From positions 1-7,871 of the forward strand of contig JBKPCD010000053.1 of assembly GCA_046727175.1 (NCBI GenBank): a stretch of 7,871 nt of DNA. The letters run 5' to 3'. The notes beneath the pieces are model-generated. The model saw nothing but the letters and a program-made list of their open reading frames with translations, was not told where the DNA came from and ran no database searches. Shown piece after piece: positions 5,556-7,871 of the stretch. Each line of letters begins with the position of its first letter. Within the stretch, counting starts at the first letter, position 1. A program made the position numbers and the translations under genes. This stretch comes from JBKPCD01 sp046727175. GTDB taxonomy: Bacteria > Acidobacteriota > Vicinamibacteria > Vicinamibacterales > 2-12-FULL-66-21.

Positions 5556-7871
5556 ATGGGCATCCGCAAAGAGATTCAGTACTCGGTCCGAACGTTCGCA
5601 CGAACGCCGTTGCTGGCGGCGGCGATTCTCCTGTCGCTTGCGCTGGGGATCGGTGCCAACACCGCGGTTTTCAGCCTCGTCAATGCGCTGATGTTCCGTG
5701 CGTTGCCAGTTCGGGATCCATCGACGCTGTTCCAGGTGCTGCACAGCGGGGACGGCGGATCATTCGACAGCTCCACCTACGGACTCTACGCACATTTGAA
5801 ACAGCACGCGAAGACAGTCGCTGGTCTGCTCCAGGTCAACGCCACGACGCTGAAGGTGGTGATCGACGGTCACGCAGATGTCGTCCCCGGCCAGCAGGTG
5901 ACTGGCGATTACTTCAACGTCCTTGGCGTGGAGCCCCTGTTCGGCACCGTGATAGAGCCGACCGACGAGCGCGGCTCGGCTCGGAACCACGTCGCCGTTC
6001 TCGGTCACGGATACTGGGTTCGCCGTTTCGGTAGCCGTCCCGATGTACTCGGTCGAACGATCACGATCGATCGGATCCCGCACACGATCGTCGGCGTGAC
6101 GCGCCCAGAGTTCTTCGGCCTGCAGGCCGGACGGCGTGTCGACGTGACCGTCCCGATCGATGGGACTGACGATCGCGATTTCTGGAAATCGCGGGCGCTG
6201 CTGGTCAGAGTTTCGCCTGATGCCTCGCGCCGTGCCGTCGTCGCCGATCTGAATACGCTGTTCGTGCAGTATCTCGCTGCGAGTCAGCGTCTCTCGGATC
6301 GAGCGCGCGCACACAGTTTCAAACGGCTGGACCTCGCTGACGTGTCGTCGGGTCTCTCGGAGTTTCGCGATCGATACGGCAAACCTGTGACAACGCTGCT
6401 CGCCATTGTCGCTGTCCTCTTGTTGCTCGCGTGTGCGAATCTCGCAAGTCTGTTCCTGGCGCGGGCGGCGGTCCGGCAGCGGGACCTTGCTGTCTGCCTT
6501 GCGCTCGGCGCGGGCCGCGCGCGTGTCGCGCGGCAGCTTCTGTTCGACACGCTTCTCATCTCAATCGTGGGTGGAGCGCTCGGCGTTCTGGTGGCGTGGT
6601 GGGGTGTCGACTTGTTAATTGGGTTCCTGCCGGATGTGGCACCGGGCGATCTACGCATCCGTCCGGATACCAACATGCTGATTTTCACGCTCACGGCGTC
6701 GACGGTGACCGGTCTCGCGATCGGGATCGCCCCCGTGTGGCTTGCGGGGAAGGTCGACTTTCGTCAGATGATCGCCGGCGGACGCACGGCGGCACTCGGC
6801 GCCGGCGCATTCAAGGCGCTGATTGTCGTGCAGGTCGCGCTGTCGACGATACTGGTCGTTGCGGCGACGCTCTTCACGGCCACCCTGAGCAGTCTGAAAT
6901 CGCAGCCGCTGGGGTTCGTCGCCGACGGCGTCCTGCTGCTGACGCTCGATGCGAGTGGAACCGGTTTCGAGCACGAGCGGCTCGCCAGGCTTCAGCGGCA
7001 GATCCTCGAGAAGCTCCATGGCCTGCCTGGTGTGACGCACGCGACGTTCACCACGATCCCGCCGCTCAGCTCGAACGAGGACGGCAAACCGTTCTCGATC
7101 CCTGGTGTCACGTTGCCTGCGCCGGAGGACGGTGTGATGCAGGTGAACACGGTAGGCCCCGAGTTCTTCGAGACGTTTGGTGTGCGCATCCTGAACGGCC
7201 GTGGCATCGATGCGTCGGATGGATCGTCGACGCCGCAAGTGGCGGTGGTCAGCGAGAGCGTGGCGCGACACTACTTTCCCGGGGTCAATCCAGTTGGACG
7301 CCGCATCGACGTGGGTCGCGGACGAACAGGCGGACAGATTGAGATCGTCGGGGTGGCGGCGGACGCCAGATACAAGGACGTCCGGACGCCGACACCACGC
7401 ATGATCTACGTTTCTGCGTTTCAGCGATCGCCGGAAGAGCAGGTCGTGTTCGCACTTCGCGCAGCAGGCAATCTGGGCGGTCTCGCGCGTTCCGCTCAGC
7501 GCGAACTTCTCAGCCTCGCGCCGGCAATCCCAACGACCGACGTGAAGACGCTCGTCCGCCAGCGCGACGAACGGCTCGTCAACGAGCGGTTGCTGGCGTT
7601 CCTGTCTCTCTGTTTCGGTGCGTTTGCGCTCGTGCTTGCGTCAATCGGCGTCTACGGTACCCTGGCGTACTCCGTCACGCAGCGTGCGCCGGAGCTCGGC
7701 CTGCGCATCGCGCTCGGTGCGAGTCGCGCACAACTGCTGTTGCTCATAGCGCGCGAAATCCTGACCCTGCTCGTCGTTGCCATCCTGCTCGGCGTGACGG
7801 CGGCCTTCGTCACGAGCTCTGTCCTTTCGAGTCTGCTCTTTGGTGTCCGGCCCACCGAGCCATGGGTGTAC
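5556..7871 (+). CDS. MacB/FtsX-type permease, ADOP-like, cut by window end
   Basis: An open frame of 772 codons with no stop before the right edge; probably some 40-50 residues are missing. ATG 5556 has AGGAG (5546-5550) five bases upstream. The layout is duplicated: a first membrane segment at about 20-45 (LSLALGIGANTAVFSLVNAL, 27-46), a MacB-like outer domain at about 50-270, an FtsX core at about 278-400 (RQRDLAVCLALGAGR, 307-321), a second membrane segment at about 417-442, a second outer domain at about 455-670 with FPGVNPVGRRI (574-584), and a second FtsX core from about 676 (PELGLRIALGASR, 712-724). This matches the acidobacterial duplicated orphan permeases, which carry both halves in one chain and often lack an adjacent ATPase. 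The substrate is unknown; relatives act in macrolide or lipoprotein-type export. No ATPase or PadR regulator lies just upstream. Confidence 0.93.
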   Translation, partial: MGIRKEIQYSVRTFARTPLLAAAILLSLALGIGANTAVFSLVNALMFRALPVRDPSTLFQVLHSGDGGSFDSSTYGLYAHLKQHAKTVAGLLQVNATTLKVVIDGHADVVPGQQVTGDYFNVLGVEPLFGTVIEPTDERGSARNHVAVLGHGYWVRRFGSRPDVLGRTITIDRIPHTIVGVTRPEFFGLQAGRRVDVTVPIDGTDDRDFWKSRALLVRVSPDASRRAVVADLNTLFVQYLAASQRLSDRARAHSFKRLDLADVSSGLSEFRDRYGKPVTTLLAIVAVLLLLACANLASLFLARAAVRQRDLAVCLALGAGRARVARQLLFDTLLISIVGGALGVLVAWWGVDLLIGFLPDVAPGDLRIRPDTNMLIFTLTASTVTGLAIGIAPVWLAGKVDFRQMIAGGRTAALGAGAFKALIVVQVALSTILVVAATLFTATLSSLKSQPLGFVADGVLLLTLDASGTGFEHERLARLQRQILEKLHGLPGVTHATFTTIPPLSSNEDGKPFSIPGVTLPAPEDGVMQVNTVGPEFFETFGVRILNGRGIDASDGSSTPQVAVVSESVARHYFPGVNPVGRRIDVGRGRTGGQIEIVGVAADARYKDVRTPTPRMIYVSAFQRSPEEQVVFALRAAGNLGGLARSAQRELLSLAPAIPTTDVKTLVRQRDERLVNERLLAFLSLCFGAFALVLASIGVYGTLAYSVTQRAPELGLRIALGASRAQLLLLIAREILTLLVVAILLGVTAAFVTSSVLSSLLFGVRPTEPWVY

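Noticed and set aside
4854..5744. Minus-strand open frame of 296 codons
   Set aside because: It is antisense to the STAS gene and the permease start, is rich in R, P and H in the manner of out-of-frame GC-rich DNA, and has no recognisable domain.
6431..7342. Plus-strand open frame of 303 codons
   Set aside because: It overlaps the permease in another frame. The permease frame carries continuous FtsX and MacB motifs through the same bases.

Overview
This is a GC-rich stretch of bacterial chromosome with six recognisable genes, all on the + strand. No RNA gene, insertion sequence, CRISPR array or phage gene was seen. The gene mix points to an acidobacterium, perhaps of the Vicinamibacteria type: a BlaI-like repressor paired with an M56 membrane peptidase that carries a large non-penicillin-binding C-terminal region, a duplicated-FtsX permease of the ADOP type, and a Crp/Fnr regulator ending in a SCECY motif. 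This placement is inferred from gene families; there is no rRNA or other marker to confirm it.

Layout. Positions 62-784 encode a Crp/Fnr-family regulator. A 256-base gap (785-1040) follows, with a palindrome and a helically phased direct repeat but no convincing gene. Positions 1041-1337 encode a 98-residue protein of unknown function with a winged-helix look. Positions 1394-2035 encode a zinc-type adenylate kinase whose start is problematic. Positions 2042-2094 hold the clearest regulatory region: a sigma70-like promoter overlapped by two related palindromes. It drives a two-gene operon: a BlaI/MecI-type repressor (2121-2513) and, overlapping it by four bases, a 777-residue BlaR1/MecR1-like M56 peptidase (2510-4843). 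After a small stem-loop comes a STAS-domain anti-anti-sigma factor (4935-5294), then a 261-base gap without a credible gene, then a MacB/FtsX-type permease (from 5556) that runs open off the right edge.

How the parts may work together. The blaI-M56 pair is the one clear functional unit. The membrane peptidase would sense something outside the cytoplasmic membrane and relieve repression by the BlaI-like protein at the twin palindromes, so the operon would control itself. The sensor has no penicillin-binding domain. It has a beta-rich segment followed by about nine copies of a 29-residue repeat, so its signal is probably not a beta-lactam. The other genes look like single-gene units with no obvious shared pathway.

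The most interesting points are the twin GCGAA-N4-TTCGC operator candidate, the repeat-bearing sensor domain, and the adenylate kinase whose Shine-Dalgarno site and family alignment both point to a GCG codon as the start.
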